From the NCBI RefSeq assembly GCF_000003815.2, contig NC_049993.1:20990223-21054222 (forward strand): a stretch of 64,000 bases of DNA, in the 5' to 3' direction. Both the position numbers and the translations under genes were made by a program. Source of the stretch: Branchiostoma floridae. Its lineage: Eukaryota > Chordata > Leptocardii > Amphioxiformes > Branchiostomatidae. Below, in pieces: positions 63,400 to 64,000 of this stretch; the stretch's first letter is position 1; every line of letters begins with the position of its first letter. The notes beneath the pieces are model-generated. The model saw only the letters and a list, made by a program, of their open reading frames with translations, did no database searches and was not told where the DNA came from.

Positions 63400-63790
63400 T
63401 GACGTCAGCAAGATCATTTCTTAAAGTTCCCAGCAGGACTTTCCCGGTGGACTTTGCGCGCTAAATTAAGTTTCCGTCCGTGTTAATCCCGTCGATAATC
63501 CCTGCCGTGCTAATCCCTTGGTAATCCTTTGCGATGCCTTCCTGCCTGCCCAGCGGCTGCAGATCTCCTCATCGGGATGCCGGGCGGGCCGGAGGTGTTG
63601 GAGTCACGCCTGTTGGCGCGGTAATGGTCCCACCCGGGCCGCGCGCTGATTGGTCCCCTGACACCTCCTCCCTTTCATCCTCCCCCTCCTCATCTCCGCG
63701 TGACGTCACGACCTGACCCGACGCCTGCCCGGGCGCGAGGCCGGATTCTCAAGTCGGTCGGAGTGAAGTTTTCTGTGGCCTCGAAAATGG
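63400..63790. promoter_or_regulatory. GC-rich, CpG-dense promoter-like stretch
   Basis: Much higher GC and CpG than the flanks, with a CCAAT-type GATTGGTCC (63648), a CRE GTGACGTCACG (63700), and GC-rich CGGGCGGGCCGG / GCGCGCTGATTGG motifs. The CTCGAAAATGGTGG at 63780 could start a short plus-strand frame, but I cannot support a gene. Confidence 0.4.
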
Positions 63791-64000
63791 TGGTCCGCTT
63801 GCAGAGCACGGTTTCACCACTTGTCACGCATGTAGCATCTGGGCGCTTTCCTTCAGTCACCTCTTAATTACGTATTTTCATTTTATGCACATTCATTCAT
63901 TGAGCATTTTTTTTTTATTAAAGAACATGCAAATTACACACACAGTGGTGCCGTACTCAAGCTAAAAGCTTATCTTCACGGTAAATTCACTTTTGCTTAC

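Noticed and set aside
3132-63710. Scattered CRE-like TGACGTCA sites as a regulatory network
   Set aside because: They occur in genes, introns and intergenic DNA alike without clustering at promoters; only the one in the 63.7-kb GC-rich stretch is mentioned as a feature.

Overview
The window looks like nuclear DNA of a cephalochordate (amphioxus, Branchiostoma). That is an inference from several things together: GT-AG introns, very many short tandem duplications and minisatellites that straddle exon-intron borders, abundant MITEs, tRNA-derived SINEs and CR1/L2-like LINE tails, and gene families that are expanded in amphioxus (NXPE, TRIM, SLC46). There are no operons, CRISPR arrays or prokaryotic features. 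Four assembly gaps (100, 100, 644 and 100 N) interrupt the sequence.

Layout. 0.97-2.16 kb (+): a two-exon gene for a small single-pass membrane protein with an N-glycosylated ectodomain, a KCNE-like transmembrane/juxtamembrane segment and a cytoplasmic tail made of a coding minisatellite. 3.8-18.3 kb (+): a 13-exon NXPE (neurexophilin plus PC-esterase) gene, with the GDS nucleophile and DxxH motifs visible. At least six of its exon borders are locally multiplied. A RING/B-box (TRIM) gene lies antisense in one of its introns at 11.26-11.9 kb and is cut by a gap; the same intron carries a 27-unit 35-bp minisatellite. 18.6-26.7 kb: no gene seen; degenerate tandem repeats, foldback elements and LINE tails. 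26.76-39.3 kb (+): a TATA-driven three-exon gene for a 114-residue secreted, cysteine-rich peptide precursor. Both its first and last exons are accompanied by tandem partial copies. 39.3-42.8 kb: AT-rich DNA, SINEs and a 61-bp minisatellite. 42.8-60.4 kb (-): two tandem SLC46-like (proton-coupled folate transporter family) MFS genes with matching exon phases and a related 5' leader. The upstream copy lacks its middle exons at an assembly gap. 60.4-64 kb: no gene seen; a GC-rich promoter-like stretch lies near the right end.

The unifying observation is structural. In all of the multi-exon genes, short tandem duplications of about 32-180 bp copy a splice site together with part of its exon. This matches what I recall being described in amphioxus as 'mirage' minisatellites. 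The clearest case is a 141-bp x 7 array in the NXPE gene: every downstream unit carries a 69-nt, phase-symmetric potential cassette exon bounded by an AG acceptor and a GT donor. Whether these are spliced is the most interesting testable question here. Exon coordinates below come from reading splice consensus and phase by eye.
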